In this document: positions 44,402 to 54,355 of the stretch, in pieces | Layout: each line of letters opens with the position of its first letter | How positions within the stretch are numbered: the stretch's first letter is position 1 | DNA from: Bacteroidia bacterium | GTDB lineage: Bacteria; Bacteroidota; Bacteroidia; J057 | Assembly (NCBI GenBank): GCA_041391665.1 | Contig: JAWKNO010000001.1 | Location: 2,666,001-2,730,000, forward strand | Length of the DNA stretch: 64,000 bases | Direction of reading: 5' to 3' | Notes under the pieces: generated by a model | The model's database searches: none | Told to the model about the DNA's origin: nothing | What the model saw: only the letters and a program-made list of their open reading frames with translations | Translations under genes and position numbers: made by a program

Positions 44402-46381
44402 ATGAATAGCTTATTTTTTAGAATCGCACTACTGCTTTTATCGGTTTTTTTCGTATTTCAGGGATGTAAACCTGCTGTTGAAACTACATTTCCTGGTCAG
44501 GTGGATACCTGGATGGGGTACGAAAGGCATACGTTTACCTATGAAGGGAAAACCAGTTATGTCGTCATCCCCAAAGAAATTGCAACCGGTACGCCTTGGG
44601 TGTGGCGCGCCCGATTTTGGGGGCATGAACCACAGGTTGACATTGCCCTTTTGTCTCAGGGATTCCATATTGTTTTCAACGATGTCAGCGATATGTATGG
44701 AAGTCCGGCAGCGGTAAAACAATGGAACAGCTTTTACAAATACCTCACTACCCGTCACGGATTTTCGGCCAAACCTGTATTGGAGGGATTAAGCCGTGGG
44801 GGGTTAATTATTTACAACTGGGCCATAGCCAACCCTGAAAAGGTAACCTGTATTTATGCCGATGCGCCGGTGGTAGATTTTCGGAGTTGGCCAGGTGGGA
44901 AAATGAGTGCCAAAGGGAGTGCCGAAGACTGGGAAAAATGCCTGAAGGCATATAACCTGACAGAGCCGGAGGCGATGGCATATACACAAATTCCTGACCG
45001 GCTTAAGCCACTGGCCGATGCAGGCGTGCCCTTGCTCCATGTCATCGGCGAGGCAGATGATGTGGTGCCTATAGCTGAAAATACGCTTGTTCTTGAAAAA
45101 AAATATCAGGAACTAGGCGGAAAAATCAAGATTCTCTCCAAACCGGGTGTCGGACATCATCCTCACTCTCTGGCATCGCCCTTGCCGATCGTGGATTTTA
45201 TTCTTCGCTTTACAGGAATCCGGTACCAACCTGATAAATTTTCCTACTTCCAGTTGCGCCGTGGGCTTAATAATAGCCGTATTCACTTCGAACAGGACAA
45301 AGTAGGGACAGTTGCTTTTTTGGGTGGCTCCATTACCTGGAACCCCGGCTGGCGGGATATGGTGAGCGAATACCTGGAGGCGCGTTTTCCTGAAACAGAA
45401 TTTACTTTTATCAATGCCGGTATTCCTTCCACAGGCTCAACACCGGGCGCTTTTCGCCTCGAACAGGATGTCCTTAGCAAAGGCCCGATTGACCTTCTCT
45501 TTGAGGAAGCTGCGGTCAATGATGCTACGAACGGACGTACAGAAACCGAACAAATACGCGGGATGGAGGGTATTGTCCGACACGCGATGACGGTCAATCC
45601 TGAAATGGATATCGTGTTGATGTATTTTGTCGATCCTGAAAAGATGGCCGATTACCAGGCCGGAAATATTCCGGCTGTCGTGGTCAACCACGAAAAAGCT
45701 GCCGAACATTACCATATTACCAGTCTTGACCTTGCAAGAGAGGTGACGGAGCGAATTTATGCGGAAGAATTTACCTGGGAGGATGATTTCAAAGATTTAC
45801 ACCCTTCTCCTTTTGGACAGGAAATTTATTTTAAGTCCATAAAAAAAATGCTGGAGACCGCCTGGGCAGATACCTTGACAGCGGATGCAGTTCCTTTGGA
45901 TTTTGAAGTTCCGGCTGAGCCGCTGGATATGTATTGTTATGATGAAGGCGGGTTGCTTCCGCTCGAATCCGCCGTAGTGGGAAAAGGCTGGAAAATAAAT
46001 CCGGAATGGAAACCCGAAGATGGGGCAGACACACGCCTGGGGTTTGTAAATGTACCTATGCTCGTAGCTGAAGCACCAAACTCAACCCTTCGGTTTACAT
46101 TTTCCGGCAGAGCCGTAGGCATCTGGGTAGTTGCCGGTCCCGATGTCGGGAAAGTCGCCTGGCGGGTGGATGGCGGCCCGGAAAAAACACTGGATCAGTT
46201 TACCCAATGGAGCAGCTTTCTTCATCTTCCCTGGGTATATATGCTTGAAACAGAATTACCCGAAACCAACCATACCCTTGAGCTGCGCACCCTTCCCGAA
46301 AAAAATCCGGAGAGTAAGGGTACAGCTTGTCGGATCGTTCATTTTGTAGTGAACGGCGTGCGGGAGAAGGTGGGACAATAA
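44402..46381 (+). CDS. Lipoprotein with two esterase domains (alpha/beta hydrolase + SGNH hydrolase)
   Basis: About 660 residues from the ATG at 44402; lipobox FQGC with Cys22. Domain 1 (about 40-275) is an alpha/beta hydrolase with nucleophile elbow GLSRGG (129-134, Ser131), acid around Asp219-220 (GEADD) and His252-253 (GVGHHPHS). Domain 2 (about 300-520) is an SGNH/GDSL-type hydrolase with LGGSITW (Ser310), a block-III-like AAVNDATNG and the closing DLHPSPFGQ. A beta-rich tail follows, possibly carbohydrate-binding. Two esterase folds in one chain point to removal of different acyl groups from one polysaccharide. It follows the CBM9-like gene. Confidence 0.85.
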   Translation: MNSLFFRIALLLLSVFFVFQGCKPAVETTFPGQVDTWMGYERHTFTYEGKTSYVVIPKEIATGTPWVWRARFWGHEPQVDIALLSQGFHIVFNDVSDMYGSPAAVKQWNSFYKYLTTRHGFSAKPVLEGLSRGGLIIYNWAIANPEKVTCIYADAPVVDFRSWPGGKMSAKGSAEDWEKCLKAYNLTEPEAMAYTQIPDRLKPLADAGVPLLHVIGEADDVVPIAENTLVLEKKYQELGGKIKILSKPGVGHHPHSLASPLPIVDFILRFTGIRYQPDKFSYFQLRRGLNNSRIHFEQDKVGTVAFLGGSITWNPGWRDMVSEYLEARFPETEFTFINAGIPSTGSTPGAFRLEQDVLSKGPIDLLFEEAAVNDATNGRTETEQIRGMEGIVRHAMTVNPEMDIVLMYFVDPEKMADYQAGNIPAVVVNHEKAAEHYHITSLDLAREVTERIYAEEFTWEDDFKDLHPSPFGQEIYFKSIKKMLETAWADTLTADAVPLDFEVPAEPLDMYCYDEGGLLPLESAVVGKGWKINPEWKPEDGADTRLGFVNVPMLVAEAPNSTLRFTFSGRAVGIWVVAGPDVGKVAWRVDGGPEKTLDQFTQWSSFLHLPWVYMLETELPETNHTLELRTLPEKNPESKGTACRIVHFVVNGVREKVGQ

Positions 46382-46388
46382 AAAGTAG

Positions 46389-49181
46389 TTACCGCAAAAT
46401 GGTAACGGTGCCTGTCTCTGTATTGGGAATACTCCAGCCCCGGGCCTGATACTGGTATCGAAGTACCCAAACATATACACCTTCGGGATTGGCTCTGCCA
46501 CCGGTGCGTCCGTCCCATGCTTCGTCGGGGTTTGTACTGGCAAAAACTTCCTGCCCCCAGCGATTATAGATATGGAGGGAATAGGACTCGAAACCACACT
46601 GATATCCCACGGTAAGAAGTTCGTTGACGCCGTCGTCATTGGGCGTAAAGCCTGTCGGGACAAATACATTGCACCGGCAACTTCGCATATCGATAAACAT
46701 CGAATCCTGATCAACGCCGCAATTATTGCTCACCTGAAGGGTATAGAGCCCGGGTTCCGTAACCTGATAGACCGTGCCGGAAGCACCATCCTGCCAGCGG
46801 TAATCGCCAGGTCGCTCCTCTGCCCGCAGAGTAATCGGAAAATCTTCTTCGCAGAGGGTCGTATCGTTGCCAATTTCTGCTTTGGGGTATAAACTGAATC
46901 CGATCCACACAGAATCCTCATCAACTCCACAGCCGGTTTCTATTCTGACCCGGTACACGCCTGTCTGATCAATGATTCTTACCGGATCTGTTTCCCCATC
47001 TGACCACAAATACGTAGCATCACTGACCGGAATGGAAACATCTCTTACCGAAAATCCATTTCCCTCCGAACAAATAACGCCGGATATCCCCAGATTGACC
47101 ACAGGCGTAATGGAGGTTTTTACGATGACCGAATCTCTGATTCGCCCACACTGGTTTCTTACATCCACATAGTACGTTCCTCTCTGCTGAATCGGATAAG
47201 TCGAAAACCTCGAACTATCCTGCCAGATATAACTCTGTGCACCCGGAACAGTTGCATCCAGAACGGCCGATTCTCCATCGCAGAGGAATCGGTCGGGACC
47301 CAGATTGAGCGCGGGAATTGAGTCTCCTGTGATTATGATCGCATCCGTAGTCGGGCAGTTTCCATTGGTCGCGGTAACCGAATACGTCCCCGGACCCGTG
47401 GCGACAAAAGTAGACAAGGTCGAATTATCCTGCCATACATAAGTTGCTCCCGGAGAAAAGGCATTCAGCTGCAGGTTGGTTCCTTTGCAAAGGACTGTAT
47501 CTGCACCCAGATTTACGACCGGGTAATTGAAGTAAGTGACATTCACCGAGTCTCTGGACGATCCGCAACGGCCCGTAAGCGTTACTGTATATAATCCTCC
47601 GGTGTTAATGGTATAAAAAGGATTGGTGTTGTTGTCCTGCCAGAGATAGGTTGTATTTCCCGGGGCACTGGCATTCAACAAAATTACATCCCCTTCACAT
47701 GCCTGACGGTCGGGACCCAGTTCTGTGGAGGGAATAGAATCTACCACCACCTGGATACTATCTCTGAAAGTGCCGCAAAGATGCGAGAGCTGCACCCAAT
47801 ACAATCCGGTATTCGTAACGGAAAGGGTAGGGGTAGTGGAAAGATTCTGCCATTGATAAGTTACTGCCGGAGCGGTTGCATCGAGCAGGAGGTTATTTCC
47901 TTTGCAAATGGCTGTATCTGGCCCCAGACTTATAGACGGGACGCTGGTTGTGGAAATTACTACAGAATCCCGCACGATCCCACATTTATGAATAACTTGT
48001 ACCCAGTACAATCCCTGCGAAAAAACCGGAATTGTCGGACTAAAGGCTCCATTGCTCCACTCATAATTGCTGTTGAGGAATGTTGCATCAAGCGTAATCG
48101 TATCTCCGATACAGATCGTGGTATCATTGCCGAGATTAACCTGTGGCAGCGGATCTATGCTTAAGGTAATCGTATCACTGGCCGAGCAGATGCCATCATC
48201 AACGGTGACCCAGTATTGTCCGGCTGTATTGGCAGAAAAAGTGGAGTTGGCAGAATTGTTTTGCCAAATATAAGTTGCCCCCGGATTTTGTGCGTCAAGG
48301 ATTAACGTTGTGCCTGCGCAAATGGCTGTGTCTGCGCCCAGATTTACTGTTGGAGCCGGGCTGAATGTAACATTGATACTGTCTCTGGCGATACATCCGT
48401 TTACATTTACTTCTGCCCAGTATGTACCTGTACTGTTAACCGTCAGGGTGCTGTTGGTAGAGCCATCGGACCAAAGATAATTGGCGCCGGGATAAGTTGC
48501 GTCGAGCAGGAGTGATCCACCCTGACAGAGCGTTGAGTCATTTCCCAGATCGACCGAGCAGGTAGCAGGAATGGCACAGCCGGGGCAAAACGACAGAAAC
48601 ATACCAGAACTCCCCGTTGCACCTGTGTGAATGACCAGCCAGTCATCCCCGTTTTGAGCCGCAGAGGCTGTAAAGGTAATGGAGTTGGCCGTCCATGCAT
48701 TTCCTACAGCCGGAAGATTGCCAACATTAAATGCCCCTGCAAGATTGGGCGCTGTATTGGTCTGGAATGAAGGCGCAAAACTTCCGGTGCTACCTGTACC
48801 ATGACTGGCATAAGTAAAGGAAAACGTATAGGAAACACCTGTAGCCAGCGGAGCCGTCAGTTTAAGGGCAAACCCTTCTCCACCTGTGGTCCATAAGGTG
48901 CCGCTTCCTATCCATATCGCCCGGCAGTTGTTGTTGTTGGGTGGCGGAAGGGTAATATTGGCAGTGGGAAACCCACCTGTCCATGAAGTACCGTTGAATG
49001 AAAGTAAATCTCCATCCATATTGCCCAGGGCTGGTGTATTGGCAAATGAAGTACCGGGAGTACCGGTTGAAAAGCAGCTATCCACAAGTGCCTGTCCAAA
49101 GGAAGGCATGGAAAAACATAAAAGACAGATCAGTAAGGTATAATTTCTCACAAACAATGGAATTTTGTTGTACAAGCTCAT
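46389..49181 (-). CDS. Giant surface protein with nine repeats and gliding-type C-terminal domain
   Basis: A 930-residue exported protein. After the signal peptide and an N-terminal beta domain come nine repeats of about 69 residues built as (V/L)xLGxDTxxCxGxxLxLDAxxPGAxYxWQDxSxxxTxxVxxxGxYWVxVxxxCGxxxDSI. Each keeps two cysteines that probably form one disulfide per repeat. The end, CRCNVFVPTGFTPNDDGVNE ... YNRWGQEVF ... DGRTGGRANPEGVYVWVLRY, is the gliding-motility-associated (type B) C-terminal domain used by the type IX system. It is likely an adhesin or extended surface stalk. Confidence 0.92.
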   Translation of the reverse strand: MSLYNKIPLFVRNYTLLICLLCFSMPSFGQALVDSCFSTGTPGTSFANTPALGNMDGDLLSFNGTSWTGGFPTANITLPPPNNNNCRAIWIGSGTLWTTGGEGFALKLTAPLATGVSYTFSFTYASHGTGSTGSFAPSFQTNTAPNLAGAFNVGNLPAVGNAWTANSITFTASAAQNGDDWLVIHTGATGSSGMFLSFCPGCAIPATCSVDLGNDSTLCQGGSLLLDATYPGANYLWSDGSTNSTLTVNSTGTYWAEVNVNGCIARDSINVTFSPAPTVNLGADTAICAGTTLILDAQNPGATYIWQNNSANSTFSANTAGQYWVTVDDGICSASDTITLSIDPLPQVNLGNDTTICIGDTITLDATFLNSNYEWSNGAFSPTIPVFSQGLYWVQVIHKCGIVRDSVVISTTSVPSISLGPDTAICKGNNLLLDATAPAVTYQWQNLSTTPTLSVTNTGLYWVQLSHLCGTFRDSIQVVVDSIPSTELGPDRQACEGDVILLNASAPGNTTYLWQDNNTNPFYTINTGGLYTVTLTGRCGSSRDSVNVTYFNYPVVNLGADTVLCKGTNLQLNAFSPGATYVWQDNSTLSTFVATGPGTYSVTATNGNCPTTDAIIITGDSIPALNLGPDRFLCDGESAVLDATVPGAQSYIWQDSSRFSTYPIQQRGTYYVDVRNQCGRIRDSVIVKTSITPVVNLGISGVICSEGNGFSVRDVSIPVSDATYLWSDGETDPVRIIDQTGVYRVRIETGCGVDEDSVWIGFSLYPKAEIGNDTTLCEEDFPITLRAEERPGDYRWQDGASGTVYQVTEPGLYTLQVSNNCGVDQDSMFIDMRSCRCNVFVPTGFTPNDDGVNELLTVGYQCGFESYSLHIYNRWGQEVFASTNPDEAWDGRTGGRANPEGVYVWVLRYQYQARGWSIPNTETGTVTILR

Positions 49182-49365
49182 GGGGAAAATACCTCCGAAA
49201 ATAAGAATAATCCGGATATGTCAGGAACTCTGTTAAAACAACGATGAAAATAAGATTTCTGTTGTAAGGAATATTTTGTTTTTCCTTCATCCTATATTGT
49301 CTGGTAATTGAGGATTTTTGTAAATTTTGCGGATTACTGAAGATTTCAGTGTAAATAGTTTTTAA

Positions 49366-50232
49366 ATGCATATGCCACCGCTGATCCGACAGTTGAGTAA
49401 TGTAGGTAACCGGTTTTTTACGACTGCCGGTTATATTAATCTGGAGTATCTCCTGACAGGTGATCCTGCATCTGAGACGGTGCTTTTCTTGCATGGGGTA
49501 GGGCTGGGTTGCCGGGTTTTTTTGCCTAATATTGATCATTTTGCCAAGGATTATCAGGTGTTGGCTGTCTCCCTTCGCGGCCATGGGCTCTCTGCGCCGC
49601 CGATGGAGTCTTCGGAAGAAAACTACGCCATTGAAGTAATGGTACACGATCTGGTGGAGCTTACCTGGTCGCTCAACATCCAGCAATTTCATCTGGTCGG
49701 CAATTCTTTGGGCGGGGTGATTGGTTATGAACTGCTTCGCAGGGATCCCGATAGTCTTTTGAGTCTGACAACCTTTGGTGCTCCTCCCCGCCAGGAAGGT
49801 GGGCGCTGGGCCATTTCCCTGTCTGACAAACTCCTGAATGCAACCGGAAAAATACGTGGTCGGAAAAAGCAGGCGCAAATTCTCGCCCGACAATTGTCGG
49901 ACAATGATGAAACAATTTCTTATCTCGTAGATGAAATCTTCCCGACTACCAACTGGGATGCCATACGGCAAGTGCGTTATAATCTTGCCCAAATAGACTA
50001 TATATCCACCCTGGTGGAAAGTGATGTTCCATTATTTTTTATCGAGCCGGAGGAAGATTTTATGGGAAAACTCTCTTCCGCCCGCCGGGCTTTCCATGAT
50101 ACACTGCGCGCATTGGAAAACCGCGAGCATGTTCGCCACGAAGTTTTGCCCGGTGCAGGCCATTTAGCCAATCTTGATCAGCCCAAAGCGTTTAATGAAC
50201 TGCTGCTGAGTTACCTCAAAAGCTTAAGGTAG
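49366..50232 (+). CDS. Alpha/beta hydrolase
   Basis: A 288-residue alpha/beta-fold hydrolase with oxyanion motif HGVGLG (43-48), RGHG (71-74), nucleophile elbow GNSLGG (112-117, Ser114), and a C-terminal His in GAGHLAN. The acid is probably in FIEPEEDF. It resembles the 3-oxoadipate enol-lactonase / general esterase branch, but substrate is open. No signal peptide, so cytoplasmic. It converges with the PA14 protein gene with a 9-bp overlap of ends. Confidence 0.85.
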   Translation: MHMPPLIRQLSNVGNRFFTTAGYINLEYLLTGDPASETVLFLHGVGLGCRVFLPNIDHFAKDYQVLAVSLRGHGLSAPPMESSEENYAIEVMVHDLVELTWSLNIQQFHLVGNSLGGVIGYELLRRDPDSLLSLTTFGAPPRQEGGRWAISLSDKLLNATGKIRGRKKQAQILARQLSDNDETISYLVDEIFPTTNWDAIRQVRYNLAQIDYISTLVESDVPLFFIEPEEDFMGKLSSARRAFHDTLRALENREHVRHEVLPGAGHLANLDQPKAFNELLLSYLKSLR

Positions 50233-53172
50233 GTGTATTGCCGGAATCTCATTTAACGTGTACCACGCTTCTGTTGACCATAGCTTTTGTCCAGAACTAC
50301 CCATCATCTCCGGTGTCAGGTGAATGTATAATACATGGCCGGCCTCCATTCCCTCAATCTGAAGCTGTACGCTTTTCCTGTCCGGAGAAAGGGTACTACC
50401 CGTAATCTTCAGCTTTTTTTCGTCTATTTTCGGGCCTCCGTATTCTTTTGTCGGAATATACCGCCATTGGCTTACCTGAAATTCTTTGCTTGTATTCCCA
50501 CTATTGGGAGCAAGTGGTTCTGTAAATGTGATGGTCAGCCCGTTGGGCGTTGCGTTTACAGCCAGCATCTCAAAAGTGGTTTTTCCATTATACCTGATTT
50601 GCTGCAACCCATAACGAAGTTTTCCCTCCTGCCCCCAGTTTCCCGCAGCACCTACTCCTCCGGCAAAAATACCTCCGTCAGGGCTGTACCTCAGCCGGTT
50701 GACGCCGGCTTCCAATCCTTGGGTAAACCTGAAAACCGCCCCCTGATACACCCCATTGATTTTCTCCAGATTTGCGCGTTTAATGCCGCCATGGGTCACA
50801 TCGCCATAGAGCATTTGACCGGCATAAGGGCCATCTTGTGAAAAAATGATCTGGCTGGGAGAATTGGCGATTTCCGTTTGTTGTAACCACAACATCGGCG
50901 CGGTTTCTTTCCAGTCTTTCATCTCTTCCGGGTTGCGATCACGGTATCCATAAAATGCGCCTTTCTGCACCTGTACAATTTTATTTGCTGGCAGCCAGTT
51001 TCCCTGATTGTCAGCTACAAACATTTCTCCTTCTGCATTCATCCCAACCCCGTTGGGCGTGCGGAAACCATTGGCGAGAATTTCATATTTACCATTGGCA
51101 GGGTTGATTTTTACAGCAGAGCCGCGTTCCGGATAATGTACATTCACCGCTCCCAAAGGGGAGGAAAGCGTTGCATAAAAAAATCCGTCCCAATACTCCA
51201 GTCCAAAGGCAAATTCGTGGAAATTGGTAGTCACCGGCCAGGAATTACAAATGGTGCTGTACTCATCCGTTATTTCATCGCCGTCGTGGTCAACCAGCAA
51301 CGTGAGTTCCTGTTTTTGAAGTACGTAGATTTTGTCCTCGGCAACTTTCAGCCCCATGGGTTCTGCAAGCCCTTCAGCGATTTGTTTTACCTGTATTTTC
51401 TCCGGGTCAGGTTGATTCAGGTTGTCGAGTAGGTAAACAAATCCTTCCCAGGTACAGACTACCATTCGTCCGTCTGACAGAAAGTCAATTCCCCCGACCC
51501 TTGGCTGAAAACTTTCGAGCCGGGCCTGCATCAGATCATAGCTTGGGTGAAGGCCTGGCAAGGGTGCTCCGTCGCCAGCCGGTGGGAGCAGGAATTTGGG
51601 AAAATCTACATCTGCCAGATCATTTTTATTGAATGAATAGGCTTCCGTAGGTACAACTTCAAAGTCTTCCGTTTCGGGCTTTAACCAAAGGAGAGATATG
51701 CCCCCGCCACCGGCCCCCTGAAAATAATCTATCAGCAGGCTGTGAGTGCCTGCTTCAAGCGTGAAAACCCCATCTTTTGGGCCAAATCCATGATTCCCGT
51801 CGTAGAGGATCCCTGTTTTCCCATCTATTTTCATCCTGGAACCATCATCACTGTAAAGGCGAAAGTGATAAGTTCCTGTAGTGGGGATATTTATATTGCC
51901 GGTAAACTGAAGGTGAAAATTTTCAGAAAGGGGCTGTAAATGATTGATGGAAGGGAAGTGAATCCCAGGTACAATCGCAGATACAATGGGTTGTTCTCCG
52001 GAAGGAATTTTGGGGTCGAGGGTTTGTTCTCCTTTGAGCAGGTGCCCATTTACCGCGAGCCCGTGATCAGGCAGTACAGTTGCCCGTTGAAGTACGGCGT
52101 CGGCAAGATTATAGCCAGGCGTTGCCATAACAGGATTTGCCGGCCGGTCTTCGGTGTCCAGTGCGAGAATCCATTCTACCATCTTTTCTGCATTTTCCTG
52201 TGAAAGATCGGGATGAGCGACCATCACATTTTTTCCCCAGACGCCGGTTCCTCCACTGATTACCCGTTGGGCCAGTGTTTTGAGTGTGCGGGCGTTGGAC
52301 TTGTATTTTTGAGCAATGGCCTCATAAGACGGGCCCGTAAGATTCTGTTTCTGGTCATGGCAGGTTTTACAGTCGGTCTGGTCGATAAGCGCGAAACCAG
52401 ATCCCGGATCAGGGCCTTTCTCCGAAATATCAAAGGGATTAGGAAGCACAGGGCCGGGCAAAAACCATGTAGTCAGCAGGGTGGGAGATTTATCCCGAAA
52501 GCGGAGCATGGCAAGGAGTTCAAGCCCATAAGTGGCAGAGTCCTGCTGAGAGGGAGGGCTAATGATTTTGAGTTCTCCGTTGGTTTTGATATAGTTTCTT
52601 CCAGGTATGGAATTGAGCATCGTTCTCAGGACAATGGAGTGGTTTTCCGGCATATCCTGAACCAGAAACTCCCGCTGTAAACCCGGGTATCCGTCTTTAT
52701 GGCGTACAAACTCAGGGATTTCCTTTATCCGTATCGATTTGCCAGATGCCGTCTGGATCAGGTAGTTGAGTTCTACTTTTCCGTTGCGAAACCGATGTCC
52801 GGTATAGTAAACTTTGTGAAATACCGCAGACCCCCCTTCTTGAATTTCCCAGGGGCTATCAGGTGGGTTTTTGAGGAAAAAATTCCCTTTTGTAGAGGGG
52901 TGCCTGCCATGTCGGGTGGTATAAACGGGGCCGTCAAAATTGACCCCGTCGCGCCAGACTATTGAGAGGGCCGCATATTCTGTCTGATAAGCCACCCAAA
53001 AGCTATCGGAAAGTGCAGCCACCAGCATGCGGGGCTGGTCGTCGAGAGATGTTCTGAATACCCAGGGACTATGACCTCTTTGCGGCGTAGGTTGTGTACA
53101 ACCAGCAAACATCAGCGCCACTAAAATGGCACCGCAAAAAGAAAAAAACAGACTTCGTAGTAGCGCGTTCAT
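50224..53172 (-). CDS. Multidomain lipoprotein: cytochrome c + PA14 + beta-propeller
   Basis: A 982-residue lipoprotein (lipobox FAGC, Cys25). A haem c motif CKTCH is at 268-272 with a following methionine-containing segment, a PA14 carbohydrate-binding module spans about 395-520 (FTGNINIPTTGTYHFRLYSDDGSRMKIDG), and the last 420 residues resemble the glucose/sorbosone dehydrogenase-type propeller (VGGIDFLSDGRMVVCTWEGFVYLL, NGFRTPNGVGMNAEGEMFVADN). Proteins of this layout are common in marine Bacteroidota and Planctomycetes and are thought to oxidise sugars and pass electrons to the haem. Reaction not proven. Confidence 0.85.
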   Translation of the reverse strand: MNALLRSLFFSFCGAILVALMFAGCTQPTPQRGHSPWVFRTSLDDQPRMLVAALSDSFWVAYQTEYAALSIVWRDGVNFDGPVYTTRHGRHPSTKGNFFLKNPPDSPWEIQEGGSAVFHKVYYTGHRFRNGKVELNYLIQTASGKSIRIKEIPEFVRHKDGYPGLQREFLVQDMPENHSIVLRTMLNSIPGRNYIKTNGELKIISPPSQQDSATYGLELLAMLRFRDKSPTLLTTWFLPGPVLPNPFDISEKGPDPGSGFALIDQTDCKTCHDQKQNLTGPSYEAIAQKYKSNARTLKTLAQRVISGGTGVWGKNVMVAHPDLSQENAEKMVEWILALDTEDRPANPVMATPGYNLADAVLQRATVLPDHGLAVNGHLLKGEQTLDPKIPSGEQPIVSAIVPGIHFPSINHLQPLSENFHLQFTGNINIPTTGTYHFRLYSDDGSRMKIDGKTGILYDGNHGFGPKDGVFTLEAGTHSLLIDYFQGAGGGGISLLWLKPETEDFEVVPTEAYSFNKNDLADVDFPKFLLPPAGDGAPLPGLHPSYDLMQARLESFQPRVGGIDFLSDGRMVVCTWEGFVYLLDNLNQPDPEKIQVKQIAEGLAEPMGLKVAEDKIYVLQKQELTLLVDHDGDEITDEYSTICNSWPVTTNFHEFAFGLEYWDGFFYATLSSPLGAVNVHYPERGSAVKINPANGKYEILANGFRTPNGVGMNAEGEMFVADNQGNWLPANKIVQVQKGAFYGYRDRNPEEMKDWKETAPMLWLQQTEIANSPSQIIFSQDGPYAGQMLYGDVTHGGIKRANLEKINGVYQGAVFRFTQGLEAGVNRLRYSPDGGIFAGGVGAAGNWGQEGKLRYGLQQIRYNGKTTFEMLAVNATPNGLTITFTEPLAPNSGNTSKEFQVSQWRYIPTKEYGGPKIDEKKLKITGSTLSPDRKSVQLQIEGMEAGHVLYIHLTPEMMGSSGQKLWSTEAWYTLNEIPAIHLP

Positions 53173-53187
53173 TGCATTGGAAGGTTT

Positions 53188-54144
53188 TTACAGCTTTTTC
53201 TCCAGCTTTTCCATCAGCTTGAGGAAAGGAGAAGTATTTTGCATAATATAAAAATGCAGATAAGGTACTCCTGCATCCAGAAGTTCGAGAGACTGTTTGT
53301 AAGCCCATTCGACCCCTACCTGAATTTCCTCTGTACGGTCTTTGGCACTAAGTAAACGGTCTGTGAGTTCTTCCGGTATGTCAATATAAAAAACAGCCGC
53401 CAGAGTGGACAGTTGTTTTTTGGAAGTAATGATTTTTAATCCGGGAATAATGGGCATCTTCACCCCTTCCTGCCGTGCTTTTTCGACAAAAGAGAGGTAT
53501 TTGGATGTATCGTAAAACATCTGGGTAACCGCATAGTGTGCACCCGCTTTTTCCTTTTCCTTCAGGACATTCAGGTCAAAGGTTTTGTTAGGCGCTTCAA
53601 AATGTTTTTCGGGATAAGCCGCCACGCCGATGCAGAAGTTGGTTTTGGTAGCGTCGATCAGTTCGTCGATATATACGCCACGGTTCATCGCTGAAATCTG
53701 TTTTACCAGTTCCACTGCATGGCTATTTTGCGTGCGGTCTTGCGGGAGCGGGCGGTAATTGATTTTATCTCCACGGATGGCGAGGACATTTTCTATTCCC
53801 AGATAGTTGAGTTCGATCAGCGCATCTTCGGTTTCTTCACGGGTAAAACCTCCGCAGAGAAGATGGGGCACAGGTTCAAGGTTAAATTTATATTTAATGG
53901 CTGCACATAGCCCGAAGGTTCCGGGACTTTTTTTCTTTACTTTTTTCTTAAAACTCCCATCTTTCATCTCTTCCCAGGCCACTTCCGCTGCATGACTGGT
54001 AACGTCAATAAATGGGGGATGAAAAGGTAATACGGACTCAATCGCTTCGTGTAATTTCTGGATGTTTCCACCGCGTTTAGGGGGAATAATCTCCAGGCTG
54101 ACGGTTGGGGTTTTGGCAGTATTCAGGTGGTCTATTACTCTCAT
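53188..54144 (-). CDS. metF: Methylenetetrahydrofolate reductase
   Basis: About 318 residues from the ATG at 54144; a longer frame start at 54219 adds residues unlike the family. The FAD-dependent enzyme reduces 5,10-methylene-THF to 5-methyl-THF for methionine synthesis. Family features: SLEIIPPKRGG near the N-terminus, FIDVTSHAAE, VLAIRGDK, and the GAHYAVTQMFYDTSKYLSF segment. Length is normal. It ends 15 bp before the start of the PA14 protein gene on the same strand. The upstream gene on the other side is divergent. Confidence 0.93.
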   Translation of the reverse strand: MRVIDHLNTAKTPTVSLEIIPPKRGGNIQKLHEAIESVLPFHPPFIDVTSHAAEVAWEEMKDGSFKKKVKKKSPGTFGLCAAIKYKFNLEPVPHLLCGGFTREETEDALIELNYLGIENVLAIRGDKINYRPLPQDRTQNSHAVELVKQISAMNRGVYIDELIDATKTNFCIGVAAYPEKHFEAPNKTFDLNVLKEKEKAGAHYAVTQMFYDTSKYLSFVEKARQEGVKMPIIPGLKIITSKKQLSTLAAVFYIDIPEELTDRLLSAKDRTEEIQVGVEWAYKQSLELLDAGVPYLHFYIMQNTSPFLKLMEKLEKKL

Positions 54145-54355
54145 GTAACATTTCGTATCAGGCGGCAAATATACAAAGTATCCACACACATATAAATCTG
54201 AATTTGCAGGTACGATCACTTGTTTTTTTTCTGAAAACCGGATAAATTTTATTTTTTATAACATTTTTTGGTGTTATATTGTTACTAATATTTCATGGTA
54301 GCCTGATTATTGTTTTTGCGTATAATGATTGGGGCTTAAGGTGTCTTGTGAATAA

